Part shown: positions 54,070 through 64,000 of the stretch, piece by piece | How positions within the stretch are numbered: the first letter of the stretch is position 1 | How the letters are laid out: each line of letters opens with the position of its first letter | Assembly: GCA_019973155.2 (NCBI GenBank) | Contig: BPQB01000095.1 | Coordinates: 54,546-118,545, forward strand | Direction: 5' to 3' | Source: Phanerochaete sordida | Lineage: Eukaryota > Basidiomycota > Agaricomycetes > Polyporales > Phanerochaetaceae | Length of the DNA: 64,000 nt | Made by a program: the position numbers and the translations under genes | Notes under the pieces: model-generated | Databases searched by the model: none | What the model saw: the letters and a program-made list of their open reading frames with translations, nothing else | Told to the model about the DNA's origin: nothing

Positions 54070-55504
54070 TCATCGCGGCGCCCGTCGAGCGGCACCGCCC
54101 ACGTTCCGGTGCCCTCCCTCCCCTCCTTGCCCCTCACCCATCACGCCAACCTCGAACTCCAGAAGCCATCGAAGCCCAGCCGAGGCACGGACGCACGGGA
54201 AAGTGGCAACAGAGCCCGGAGGGGCCCCCACACGCACATGCGCGCCGGCGCGCGCAAACGCACGGCCAAACAGAGGCCGGATATGGTAGCGGGCGTGCGA
54301 GGCGTTGTGGTCGCCATCAGGGCACTATCAGGGCAAGGACAAGGGAGCGTCGCCGCTCGTGCTAGCCCGTGTTTGGCAGGGGTGCTGCGCACGCGCACGG
54401 ATCGAGATTCGCGGGGGTTGTGGGGCGCGGGGAGGCGTAGGCGGGTGCGCCACTCGCGCGACGGGGCTCTGCAGATCCTCCGGTGAACATAAAGACCGTC
54501 ATACGAGGAAGATAGGCACGTACGGACATATATTCGAGCTGGAGCCCGAGCTCTGGGAGACGGGGAGTGGGCCGTTGAGACGCGCGGGGGCGTCGGACGC
54601 GTGGCACTCGCCTTCTCCATTGTCCTCGCACATCTGTTCCCGCGAGCATTTCGCAGCCAGGATCAGCCGCGTGCACGCCCCGTATTACGTCCCGCCGCGC
54701 ACCGCTCGAAGCGTGCCTTCTCCTTCGAGGGTCCCTGCGTGGTCTGGGCTCGCGGTGGCGGCTCCAGCGGGGATGAGACGTTCGATAACGCCCGGCGCTG
54801 CGCTGGCTGTAGGCGGTTCTGCCTGCAAAGGGTTTGGTCTTAGTTCATATATCATATGACGACCTTCTCGAAGTGGAGCCAAAGCACTGAAGTACTCACC
54901 GCCGTCTCACATCAGGAAATTGACACCCGGCCTTGGGCGTGTCTTGGGGCGCCTTGGCTAATGGACATATCTTATGGTGCCTTGGGCGGTCTTGGGAGGT
55001 GTCTTACCGAGCTTGCTCAAGACCGCCCAAGGCCACCAAGACCACCAAGGCCCCCAAGGCCGGGTGTTGTTTTGCTGATGCAGCTCAACTCGCCTTGCTC
55101 TCGCTGCTGCCAGCAGCCAGCACGATCGACCAGGCTCGGCTCCGTGCAGTAATCGAACTCGACGGTCGTCAGCTGCTTCACATGGTGCCGGTGAGCCAGG
55201 TACCGTTTTCGCTTGGTGCGGCGGACGGCGGTGGGAGCGACATCGAGGTCAGGAAGACGTCGGGACACGCGGCAAACGTCGTGCGACAAGGCGCATCACA
55301 ACGGTGTGATGGCGCATCACGGCGCCTTCACGGACGCTTCAGGCAGTTTGACGACTCTCACCGCGACCACGAGGATCGACTCTCGACATAGTCAGCTCGG
55401 CGACACACTCGCCGCAAACATACTCCGTCTCCGCCTCCATCATCGCATCCGCCATCCGGACGGCCCTCGACTAACACGCCAGTCCCGCCACTACCACCGC
55501 TCGC
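54070..55504. other. Intergenic with a long imperfect palindrome
   Basis: No supported gene. Contains the inverted repeat at 54923-55067; the last 200 bp are the presumed promoter of the next gene. Confidence 0.4.
54923..55067. repeat. 145-bp nested palindrome (MITE- or hairpin-like)
   Basis: Outer perfect arms ACACCCGGCCTTGGG (54923-54937) and CCCAAGGCCGGGTGT (55053-55067); inner perfect arms GCCTTGGGCGGTCTTG (54979-54994) and its complement (55018-55033). Built from repeated CCTTGGG/CCCAAGG units. Flanking target duplications were not found. Confidence 0.8.
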
Positions 55505-55852
55505 ATGCCCCAGCTCACCAACGCGGACGCCGAGGACGTGGCGCAGCGTCTCGAACGCGTCGCCATGCGCATCCTCATCACACACCCGGTGCGCGACGAC
55601 TCGATCTGCATCGGGGCCACGAGCTTCCTCCCGCGGAAGTTCATAGACAGGATCACCGCCGACTTTTTCCTCGTCACGACGGAGGCGGTCCTACGGCAGC
55701 GGATGCACGGCTGGCGGTTCGAGTGGGAGGAGTATGGCGCGGATCTGTGGCGCGCCGTGTGCGAGCTGAGCGTGGAGTTCAGTGGGCGGTACGACGCGCG
55801 CGCGGCGGCTGCGCAGATACGACAGGAGCAGGAGGCGGCAGAGGCTGCGTAG
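55505..55852 (+). CDS. Single-exon unknown protein (115 aa)
   Basis: Complete intronless frame with balanced composition: TNADAEDVAQRLERVAMRIL, then GATSFLPRKFIDRITADFF, GWRFEWEEYGADLWRAVCEL and a helical Ala/Glu-rich end (AQIRQEQEAAEAA). Predicted mainly helical and cytosolic; no domain recognised. GC-rich third positions like the neighbouring real genes. Confidence 0.72.
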   Translation: MPQLTNADAEDVAQRLERVAMRILITHPVRDDSICIGATSFLPRKFIDRITADFFLVTTEAVLRQRMHGWRFEWEEYGADLWRAVCELSVEFSGRYDARAAAAQIRQEQEAAEAA

Positions 55853-57076
55853 GTACGCAGGGGCCTCGAGGAAGGGGGCAGGATCGAGTCAAGCTGGTTA
55901 TCCTGGGGGTTCCGATCTCTATGCCCTGCGAGACGGCTGCCATCGCTTCGAAGACGAATACCGCGCGATCTTCCCCTGCACCCTTAAAGCAACAGTTCAC
56001 GCTGCGCGTGTGCACGCTCCCAGCAGCGCACAAAGCTTGTCAGACTGCCCACTCTCCGAGCAAGGGACAAGCACAGCGAGACGCGCCCGACTCAGGACAC
56101 CCGCCGTCCAAGCGCACGCGGAGGTGTGTACCACTCATGCTGCCATTTCGTCTACGTCATCCTCACCATCTGCAGGGCGTGATCTCACAGACCTCGGTGC
56201 TGCTCGACACGACATAATCTCAGCATAATCTGTAGGTTACGCCCACATTACGCGCCTGAATAACCTGGCGTTTCGCGCGGTGCTCTCAGAGACCGGCGGG
56301 CCGTCGATCCCATTCCCGGTCTGCGGCTGCCGCAACGCAACAGACGAACTTCTGCGCGCTGTCCTGCACGCATCTTGGAATGGCGCGTCGTCTTCGCGCG
56401 ACCTCGACATCCTGCGACTGGTCAATGCCACTTCTCAGCAACTCCTCACATTGTCTCGCACTCCGTTGTCGCGATGCAGCCCACTGCTCACGCGACTATC
56501 CGCGGGCGCACGACCTAGTCGACTTCCGACATTCTTTCCTCTGTGGCCCACTCGGCCGTTGTGCGACTTGGCGTTTGGATCGTGGCTGCGCTGAGCGCAG
56601 AAGTCTCCGGCTGCACGCCCCCGTCGAAGACATCCCGCCCAATCTGAGGGCGCTGCAGCGCACCAACTAGCGAGCATCTGCTCTATAATCCAGAGGCCTG
56701 TCAAGATGCCGCGTTTCCCTGCCTCGACAAGCTGCGTCACTGGATACCGTATGGTGCTCGCGCGCCACCATTTCCCGGCGTCTGCGTTATCGCGGCCGGC
56801 CGCTCTCTGGACCATCCACACATCCTCTCTGCTGGTCGTGTGCCAAGCCCGCGCAAACCGCCGACGCCTCTCCAGCAGTCGTCTGCGCAGCCCATGTGCA
56901 CGCGAGCCTAAAACCCCCGGAACGAGTCACATATCCGTGCGCTTGCCCGCGCCGCAGCACGCCCCCGCCCTCATAACGCAGGCCCCGCCACCTCCCTTCC
57001 ATCCGAACCATCTATCCAGACCATCCATCCAACCCATCCACCACAAAATCCAACACCAGACCAGACCAGACCACCC
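55853..57076. other. Intergenic; right part is duplicated flank of the FHA gene
   Basis: From about 56335 the sequence is collinear with 27345 onward. 55853-56330 holds no supported gene. Confidence 0.5.
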
Positions 57077-57734
57077 ATGTCCTCCACACCCACCCCCACC
57101 CCCGCGCTCCCCGCGCTCTACCTGTGCCCCCTCAACAACTCCTTCGCCCCGAAGTGCATCCCCCTCGCAGGCGGCACGCGCGTGCCGCTCGGCCGCGCCT
57201 GCGGCGCGCCGCACACCGCGCCGACGCGCGCGAACGGGCGCTTCCCGGGCGGCGTGCTCTCGCGCGCGCACGCGGAGGTCTGGGCGCAGGACGGCGCGGT
57301 GCGTGTCTCAGGATAATTGGGTGGGTGGTGAGCTAATGGTGGTGCGGCGGGTGGGCAGGTCTTCGTGCGCGACGTGCAGAGCCAGAACGGGACGTACGTC
57401 AACGGCGCGCGCCTCGCCGCCGAGCGCGCGACGTCGCCGCCTGCGGTGCTGCGCACCGGCGACGAACTTGTATGTAAGCTCTCATGCACATGCTCGCCCG
57501 CGACGCTCCAGCGGGCTCGAGACCCTCGCGCCGCTACAGCCTCGCTGACGCGTCCCGTAGGTCCTCGGCTTCGACATCTTCGACGCGGACGGCGTCCGGA
57601 AGCTGCACCACCGCGTCGCGGCGCGCGTCGTGTGCGCTTTCACCGCGGACGAGGCGCGGGCGGCCGAGCTTGCGGCGTTTGTGCCGGGCGCGCTTGGTGG
57701 CGAGGGCGGGGCGGGCGTGATGGCGGCGCTGTAG
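57077..57734 (+). CDS. Short FHA-domain protein, second copy
   Basis: 168 aa; exons 57077-57298, 57359-57469 and 57561-57734. Exons 2 and 3 have exactly the same lengths as the copy at 27741. FHA signature: LSRAHAEVWAQDG, VFVRDVQSQNGTYVNG, RTGDEL, VLGFDIFDADGVRKLHHRVAARVVC. Many differences from copy 1, with conserved FHA core residues and open frame, indicate both have been kept as coding genes since duplication. As in copy 1 it ends soon after the FHA and lacks the coiled coil and tail of STRIPAK FHA proteins. Confidence 0.85.
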
Positions 57735-58142
57735 AGGGCGTTTGGTGGTGGGCTGTTTGGGTGCCGATGTGCTGATGGGGTGATGTGGAGTAGTGAAATG
57801 ACGACGTCCGCATGATTGTGCAGGGTGGGCGCTGCATGAGGGTGTGTTAGAAGCGTGAGGCTTAGGTGGCATTCAGGGCAGAACGAGAGAGCTGCGAGAG
57901 CATATACAACTCCGGGCTGCGACTATATGCGCGACATTCAACAGCGGGCGAGCGAGCAGTGGCTTCTGGGTGTAACGAGGGGTACGGCGGAGACCAGCAT
58001 CCCGCAGTCATATATCATCAACAATACTGTACAACAGAGCCTGGGAGCCCGCCCATACACGGCGCACATTCAGCATACACAGTCGGAATACACAATACTA
58101 CATACATGGTCCATGGCCCTGCGGTGGCACAGGCCCATCCGT

Positions 58143-59088
58143 CTACTGCGAGACGTACGTCGGGGGCGCCTCGACGGAGGCGCGGTCGGCGTCCAAGAAC
58201 ACGGGGTTGCCGTCCTTGTCGACGAGCTTGACGTCCTTCTCCTTCTCGGCCATCGCGGCGCTCGCTGCGCGCGCATCAGCACCTCCGACGCTCCCACACA
58301 TTTTCTGCAACTCACCGAACGGCGCGTAGGGCGTCGTGGGCACGTAGGGCGGGCGCTCGGGCAGCGGCGGCGGCGCGTCCTCTTCGCGCGCGCGGCGGCG
58401 GCGCGCGTAGACGAGCGCGACGATGAGGCCGGCGATGACGAGCAGGCACGGGACGAGCACGGCGGGGAGCACGACGGCGAGGTTCGGCGGCTGGCGCCCG
58501 AGGTTCGCGGCGGGCGAGCTGCGGAAGGTGGGCACGGTGGCGTACGACGAGACGACGGTGCCGGTGGCGTAGGGCGTCGCGGAGAGCGTGACGACGTCCG
58601 GGCGCGTGTACTCGAGGAAGTCGAGGCAGTACGCGGACGGCGCGCCGTCGCCCTGCGCGGGCACGCCGACGGTGAGCGTGTGCGCGCCCGCGGTGAGGTT
58701 CGGCGACGTGAACTGGCGGACCTGCGCGATGTACTGCGCGCTGGTGCCGTCGAGGCGCTGCAGGAGCGGCGTGCCGTCGATCGAGAAGTTGGCGAAGCTC
58801 GTCGTGTTCGGGAGGAGGCAGCCCCAGACGGTGATGCTCGTGCCTGGGGCGCGTGCCGTGTCAGCGAGGAGATGCGGGGCGGCGGGAGGGGCGTACCGAC
58901 GAAGTAGTACGAGAAGCTCGCGTCGACCTGGGTCGTGATGCTCGTCGTGCTGCGGGCGGCGTCGGCGGCGGGCAGCGGCGCGGGGGAGGGACTCACGAGT
59001 TGAAGTCGCCGACGTGCACGGAGCCGGCGCTCCACGCGCCCGCGTAGACGATGCTCGAGTTCGTGTTGTCGACGATCTCGGTCGACAT
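58143..59088 (-). CDS. Single-pass membrane protein, second copy
   Basis: 264 aa; exons 59088-58997, 58949-58897, 58843-58316 and 58264-58143, same phases as copy 1. Ectodomain VDNTNSSIVYAGAW, ITTQVDASFSYYFV, TSITVWGCLLPN, AYCLDFLEYTRP; NSS and NLT are possible N-glycosylation sites. One transmembrane segment (AVVLPAVLVPCLLVIAGLIVAL), then RRRRARE and a cytoplasmic tail ending NPVFLDADRASVEAPPTYVSQ, where PPTY is a possible WW-domain ligand. Convergent with the FHA gene as in copy 1; the conserved pairing hints at shared selection but may only reflect the duplication. Function unknown. Confidence 0.83.
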
Positions 59089-59134
59089 CGTGGGTGCTCG
59101 CGGGGGGCGCGGGCGCACGCCTGCGGGCCCGGCC

Positions 59135-59142
59135 TTATATGC
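59135..59142 (-). promoter_or_regulatory. TATA box of membrane-protein gene 2
   Basis: CATATAAGG on the minus strand, about 47 nt upstream of the ATG at 59088. Confidence 0.65.
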
Positions 59143-59370
59143 GCCTCGGGTGGCTTCGATCTGCGTGCGGTAGCCAATCGCACGGGCACCACGGGCACAC
59201 GATAGGCTTCTCCCGAGACAATCAGCGCGCGGGGGCCTCGCACAGGGCGGTGGGCTGCTCTTGGCCCGCGGGGCCTGTGTCTCAGGGTCCCAGGCTTCGG
59301 TCCCTGCAGCGCTCGCGCGCCGGGCACGCTGGCCGTCGCGGAGATTCAGGAACTCGCGCTGCGCAGTGAC

Positions 59371-60362
59371 TGCGCACGAGGGGCTTCTGAAGGCCGCTCC
59401 ATGTTCAGGTGAAGATAAACGGCATATCGAGCCCGTCCTGGGACTGAGGTAAGCGCAGGATCTGGTGCTGGCATTACAGTGGTGTTGTTCGGGCACCAGT
59501 GGACGTGGGAAGGCTGCCGCGGCCTACGGCACGATATGGAGCCATTGCCTATACATGGCAGAGAGCCTTCGTGCGTCCCGAGCGGAGAGCATGGCGTACA
59601 CAGACTGTCGACATAACGATAGGGACCTCATAGCCGTAACCCGACTATCTGGATGTTCCTGCGCGATGGCCGATACAAAACCTATCGCCGCATCGCCATA
59701 ATCGTCCTGTGCTGTCATATAGATTGAAGATGAGTGTCGCCACGGTGGACACACATCGCTGAGCTGGAGGACAAGGCCTTCGAAGAAGTCAGGGAAGTGC
59801 CGTACGAGGAGAGGTACCCGAGTCTTCCTGGGCAACGTACAAGACGCGGTGTTCTGTAGTAGCCCCAGGAAGCACATACCTAGCAGGAGCGTATGAACGA
59901 GCGTGACCGCTGGTTTTTGCGGGTCATGACGGCGGAGCAGCCTCGACACCGGACAAAGGCCCAAAGGGGAAATGATGCGCCCTCGCTAGGCTCGGCAATA
60001 GCCGACCCAAGCGGCGGGCCCTCCTCTCCTTACCGCAAGAGGTCGTTCTTGCTAGCTTACTACAGACGGCTGTAGGTCTTGTATATCGTATGGTCATGGA
60101 AAAGCGGCGTTAAAAGAGATAGTGGTACAGTGGGGCAGGCCCAGGGGCTCTATGATACACAATTTTGGGAGCGGCTCTGCGAGGCAGCATCAAGCTGCCT
60201 GCTCGAACCGCAGGATGCGCGACGTGGAAGCTCTTGCAGCTCGTGAAGATCATCTAGATCGTTGCGTTCGTCCGTATCTGGCAAAACGTGTCAGCACACA
60301 GAAAACAGGGCCGAAAACGAGAGGATGAGACGCACGGGTAGATGTACAGTGCACCCGTCATA
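59371..60362. other. Intergenic; right part is duplicated 3' flank of W-motif genes
   Basis: 60140-60300 aligns with the 3' flanks of W-motif genes 1 and 2 (landmark tatgatacacaattttgg). A minus-strand frame at 59524-59964 has no supporting features. Confidence 0.4.
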
Positions 60363-60539
60363 TCATACACTCTCCTCGTCCTGCGCCAGCGCACGCCACA
60401 CCCCCTTCTCCGCCTCCGCCAGCGCGTTCCAGCGCGCGAGGATCGTCTCCGCGGGCGAGAGCTCCTTCGGCGGCGCCGGCGCGCAGCCAGGCTGCGCCGG
60501 CGCCGCGCACGACGGGTCGGTGGTGACAGTGGACGGCAT
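60363..60539 (-). CDS. W-motif small protein 4
   Basis: 58 aa, the shortest family member. ATG at 60539 chosen because the TATA box (TATAAAGG at 60614-60621) is 75 nt upstream; longer starts lie upstream of the TATA. N-terminus Ala/Pro/Cys-rich (DPSCAAPAQPGCAPAPP), then ELSPAETILARWNAL and EAEKGVWRALAQDEESV. The W-x-x-L...WR core, promoter sequence before the TATA and the upstream conserved block are shared with the other copies, while the linker differs, so the motif is the selected part. Confidence 0.68.
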   Translation of the reverse strand: MPSTVTTDPSCAAPAQPGCAPAPPKELSPAETILARWNALAEAEKGVWRALAQDEESV

Positions 60540-60613
60540 CGTGCAGGCGTGGGTGGGTATCGTCGACGGAGGAAAGGTCGTTTTTGGCTGCTCCTCGTCC
60601 TCCCCAGACGCAC

Positions 60614-60621
60614 CTTTATAT
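60614..60621 (-). promoter_or_regulatory. TATA box of W-motif gene 4
   Basis: TATAAAGG on the minus strand; preceded by GATCGCGGTCTG as in genes 1 and 2. Confidence 0.7.
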
Positions 60622-61034
60622 GCGCGCGCGCACAGACCGCGATCTGAGCACGTCCGCGGCGCGTCATGCGACAAAAGCCCCCTGGGCCGCGCGGGCACCT
60701 CCGCCTGCAGCCCGCCAGGGCCGCGGCGGCGCACGGACGCGGGGGCTCTTCAATGCGCGTCGCCATGGCGGCGCGATGGCCTGTGTCTCGCCGCGCAACA
60801 AAAGGACAGGGGCCGTGGCCCCTGCGCGGCGGGATGCCCGGGCGGGTCTGTGCGCCGCGGGGCTTGGGCAGCGGGCCCCGCACCTGACGCACTGGCTCTC
60901 GGCGATATTGTCAGCGCATATGGGGGATGACGAGAGCGAGTGGTAATGCGAGGAGATCGTTGAGAGGGGTGTGTAAGGCGGAGGCAGAGCTGCGTCGTCC
61001 TCGATCCGTGCGATCGTGACGCACGGCTGCCGCG

Positions 61035-61076
61035 AAAGGAAGGCTGAGGCTTGTGATCCTAACAGCGGCAAACAGG
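61035..61076 (-). repeat. Conserved block upstream of W-motif gene 4
   Basis: CTGTTAGGATCACAAGCCTC on the minus strand, about 495 nt upstream of the ATG; reads CLPLLGSQASAFLS in the conserved frame. Confidence 0.7.
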
Positions 61077-61672
61077 AGTACGGGGCCTGTCAGTGCTCTT
61101 CAGGTGCTCGGCCAGCGCATGCGAGCCAGAAGTCGAGAAGCCCCAGGCCTGTCCACACGCGATGACCTGCCTGGCTCGCCGAAGTGCCGTCTTGCTATTG
61201 TTGACGCGCATCGAGCTCCAGCTGTGGCGTGCTGCGATGCCTTCGAACACAAAACAGGCGTGTGGCAGGAGTGCACGGACGGGCTGGTGCATGGATGTGC
61301 GAGGTCCATGTCGTGGTTCGAGCTGAAGAAGCGCGGGCGCTCTGCGCGGCAGGGCGCGCGAGAGGGGCGGCGCGTCTTCGTCTGCGACCACGACCACCGG
61401 GCGAGATGCTGTAGCAATGCCATCCACCAGTCCTCAATCTGGCTCCCAGCGGTATATGCGTGGCGACGCGCGATGACGAAGGCAGATTATTCACAGGAGT
61501 CTTCAGTGAGCTGGAACGCGTCACGAACATCGCTGATTTTGCGCACCACGTCGGCTGCTCACAACGTGCGTGTCCCGCACGATGCTCCCGAAGAAGCCTC
61601 CCGGGGCACCCTTTGTGCCTTTCTTTGACTCGAATTTTGTCAAAGACAAAGCAGAGGAGGCCACCCGGTGCG
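61077..61672. other. Intergenic, no supported gene
   Basis: Divergent upstream DNA of W-motif gene 4 (minus) and the next gene (plus). Nothing else recognised. Confidence 0.45.
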
Positions 61673-61679
61673 TATATAA
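61673..61679 (+). promoter_or_regulatory. TATA box of the gene at 61765
   Basis: TATATAA about 92 nt upstream of the ATG. Confidence 0.65.
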
Positions 61680-61764
61680 GTAACTCCTTCGGCCCCGCAG
61701 GCGGCCAGCTTCTTCTTCAACAACCCCAACGCCCACGAAGCAGACCAGCTGTCGAAACTCAACC

Positions 61765-62148
61765 ATGCCCAACACCCTTACCCACCTGACGACTTCCGTC
61801 GACGAAGACTCCCCGACAATCACAATCGTCCCCGCGACGCCTCTCCCCGACGCCACCTTCGCCTCAGCGCAGGACACCGCGTCCTCCGACGCCGCACCCA
61901 ACTCGCTCGCCGCGGCCGCCTCCGCCGATCCCGCTACAGACGACCCGCACACCCCAATTCCGCTGGCGCTGCAGCACGTCGCGGCGCACCACGACGCGCG
62001 CTGGGCGGTCCTGCGGCGCACGCTCTATGCGCAACGCGCGCCTGATGTCGCGGCTGAGTGGGTGCGCGTCGTGGCTGCGGCTAGAAAGAGCCTGGAGGAG
62101 CGTGGCTGCGAGGGCGCGGTGCGGGAGGGTGGGGCTGGTGTCGACTGA
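61765..62148 (+). CDS. Single-exon unknown protein (127 aa)
   Basis: Complete frame downstream of a well-placed TATA box. First half Thr/Ser/Ala/Asp-rich and probably disordered (TTSVDEDSPTITIVPATP). Second half helical (ALQHVAAHHDARWAVLRRTL, then DVAAEWVRVVAAARKSLEER). No known domain or paralogue. Confidence 0.6.
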   Translation: MPNTLTHLTTSVDEDSPTITIVPATPLPDATFASAQDTASSDAAPNSLAAAASADPATDDPHTPIPLALQHVAAHHDARWAVLRRTLYAQRAPDVAAEWVRVVAAARKSLEERGCEGAVREGGAGVD

Positions 62149-62460
62149 GATTGCAGGACGAACTCGCTCTGTATCGATGTCTCTTTCCTCAATATATGAC
62201 CGCAGTTACCTCCCAGGTCTTGACGAAAACTTGCTCGACGACTGTGCGTCCGCCGGAGAACGTCCAGGAATGAGGAGTTCTCGGCCGTCCACGTGGTCTC
62301 GGCCATCCACGTGTCTCGGCCGTTCTCGAGCGCCCGGAGTCCACGCGAGGGTGACATGTCACATGGAGGCGCTTAGTTCCCTAGGTGGCCTGCAGCAGCA
62401 GCAGGACGTCGTGTACGCATCTCAGCCTCTCATTGCTGTGTCCAACCGCCACCCTGCACC

Positions 62461-64000
62461 ATGGACAGTGTTGCCACAGTCTTCCTAAAGCTACGCCAGA
62501 ATACTGTGCTGCATGATTCCCTCTCACTTTCCCAAATATACAAGTTCATAACGCATACTGCGCGGCTGAAGAACGATATTACCCTATGTCAGCATGCGCC
62601 AAGACACGACCCAGCATACCCTCCACCTTTTTTGCCCCCTGTAATGGTCACCTTTCTGTCTCAATTGCTCAACCTCGACCGTTCCCTTGTCCCTGAATGC
62701 TGGAATATATTCAAGGACCTTGTGTGGTGCGACGAGTACGTGCAGGACTTGTTGCAAAATCCGGAGAATGGCTTCCGGAGCTTTGGTATTGCTCTGGGGC
62801 TTGGTGAGTTCTTCGACCTTGATTGCTGCAGCTCGTCTTATATGGTATGGTTATTATTGTAGCAGCACGGACGCTGTACCCACCAAGCATGTACTGCACA
62901 AAGCCGGACTGTCCTCGCAACATAGAGCACCTCCCACTTAAACAAGAGCATCAGCAAGCCACTGTTGTTTTTACCCATGCTGAAGGCACACTTCCTGCAT
63001 ATCATGTACACTTGAAGTGCGACAGTGTGTAATATCTTGGTTATCGCTAGTTTTCGTGCTAATTTAGTATTGACAGAGTGCAAGCGGGACTATCACCACA
63101 ACTACTATGTTGAGGAGGGGAAGCGACACTACTACGATGAGGTCCCAGAGATGTTCGAGGTCGGAGAGCATCAGTTTGTGGATAGGCGACTGGTGCTGCA
63201 TTGGATGAGCTCAATGGGACATTCATGGTGTGCTGCCTGAGTCTTCCTGTACAAATTCATAGCTGACGGCTGAGAGGTCATCAGGACCTCTGCATATGGA
63301 TGTGTGCAAACGTATGAAGACCTGAACAGCACTGCACCTGTCTCCCCGCCTTTCCCAGAGTGGCAGTTCTCTTCTGCCCTTCGCATCGAGCATGTGTGGG
63401 ACGCGTTTACACTCCTCAGCCTTCTAGAGGATAGCAAGAAGCGGTCATCTCCTCTCTGCGTTCCTCATGGTGGCCAGCATAAGGATCGCTTCCTGGACGC
63501 GGTGCGCCAACGCAATCTGCGCATTCGACTTACCGGTCAGCCAGAAATGCACCACCGGTGTAAGAAGTGCGTGCGGTACTACGAGGGAGGACCTGGAGGC
63601 ATGCGTGCGTGTTCTTATGCCTTTACGCCATTATGCATGCTTATGCTGCAGCTTTTAGGCTCCGTTTCCTGCGTTGTCGTAGACGGTGTTACCATAGGAC
63701 ACCCCTGTTGCGCTATTCACAACTGTCAAGAACCACTAGCAAACCAGCGTCATCGCTACTGCCAGTCTCATAGTGCACAGAACAGCATCTGCGCCATTCA
63801 AGGTTGTGAAGAGCCCATTGGCGCTCCCAATACTCTCGTCTGCAACAACGCTGTTCATCGCAAGATATGGACAAGACACAAAGAGCGAGGGCAGGCACGC
63901 TTTACGTTGGCTGCCCGTCTTCGCAACGCTCGCCTCATGACTGCGCCAGCTGACGCTGATGAGGTGTCACTCGAGCAGCTCAGCGATCTTGCCACCGAGG
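62461..64000 (+). CDS. CxC5/CxC6 cysteine-cluster protein of a KDZ transposon, 5' part
   Basis: Exons 62461-62803, 62863-63024, 63077-63227, 63285-63604 and 63659 to the window edge; introns of 52-59 nt with matching phases 1,1,2,1. N-terminus FLSQLLNLDRSLVPECWNIF; CxC5-like region with LYPPSMYCTKPDCPRN, HLKCDKCKRDYHHNYYVEEG and FVDRRLVLHWMSSMGHSW; middle ALRIEHVWDAFTLLSLLED, then HHRCKKCVRYYE; CxC6-like region GHPCCAIHNCQEPL, HRYCQSHS, ICAIQGCEEPIG. These zinc-binding clusters are known from Iyer et al. as N-terminal parts of proteins carrying KDZ transposases in basidiomycetes. The catalytic KDZ domain, if present, lies beyond the window. Lower GC than most of the window, consistent with mobile DNA. 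No stop or frameshift so far, so this copy may be intact. Confidence 0.88.

Larger units (their letters stand above)
56335..59370. repeat. Segmental duplication, copy 2 (FHA gene plus membrane-protein gene)
   Basis: Collinear with 27345-29720; includes both genes, their spacer and about 280 bp beyond the membrane-gene promoter (caatcagcgcgc...ctggccgtcgcgg). Confidence 0.85.

Noticed and set aside
59524..59964. Minus-strand 146-codon frame with a hydrophobic stretch
   Set aside because: No promoter, no paralogue in the duplicated segments, and it lies at the decayed edge of the segmental duplication.

Overview
This window looks like nuclear DNA of a filamentous basidiomycete (Agaricomycetes, possibly Polyporales; the order is an inference). 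The evidence is high GC content, coding regions broken by 45-90 nt GT-AG introns with CTGAC/CTAAC-type branch sites, TATA boxes about 60-150 nt upstream of start codons, an intron-containing nuclear tRNA-Ala, a cluster of secreted G1 (eqolisin) glutamic peptidases, a short protein carrying a STRIPAK-type FHA domain, and at the right edge a cysteine-cluster protein of the kind that accompanies KDZ (Kyakuja-Dileera-Zisupton) transposons.

Layout. 0-9.2 kb: tandem cluster of four G1 peptidase loci. Two are intact (1798-2692 plus, 4376-5307 minus), one is cut by the window edge (1-765 minus), and one has lost its start codon and carries a nonsense codon (8303-9191 plus). 9.2-14 kb: gene-poor, with a small LTR retroelement (11675-12895) that has identical 229-bp LTRs and a perfect 5-bp target duplication. 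14-24 kb: small, mostly two-exon genes for disordered, basic-then-acidic proteins without recognisable domains. 24-32 kb: nested duplications. A small W-motif gene with an upstream partner lies as an inverted pair (25.4 and 30.5 kb) around a block holding a short FHA gene and a convergent single-pass membrane protein gene. 32.7-36.6 kb: an EH-like/NPF/proline-rich gene with an unusually long intron. 37-39 kb: GC-rich DNA with no supported gene. 39-40.6 kb: a multi-exon minus-strand gene. 42.6-47 kb: an extraordinarily intron-dense locus, with 19 introns in 2 kb alternating with ~36-80 nt exons and many introns sharing an internal GAAATCCCAACT core. 48-50.7 kb: truncated second copy of the EH-like gene. 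51.4 kb: tRNA-Ala. 52-62 kb: two more W-motif genes, the second FHA/membrane-protein pair and several short genes. 62.5 kb to the end: 5' part of a CxC5/CxC6 KDZ-associated gene.

The main theme is a mosaic of segmental duplications (FHA plus membrane gene twice with a third fragment; EH-like gene twice; W-motif gene four times; peptidase promoter and repeats twice). In most pairs one copy looks intact and the other broken or rearranged. No metabolic pathway is encoded; the functional hints are extracellular acid proteolysis, membrane or endocytic signalling, and transposon biology. The most unusual item is the intron array at 42.9-44.9 kb; next are the four-member W-motif family with conserved promoter architecture and the young small LTR element.

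All gene models were made by eye: splice sites were chosen by GT-AG consensus, frame continuity and comparison between paralogous copies inside the window. No database search was possible.
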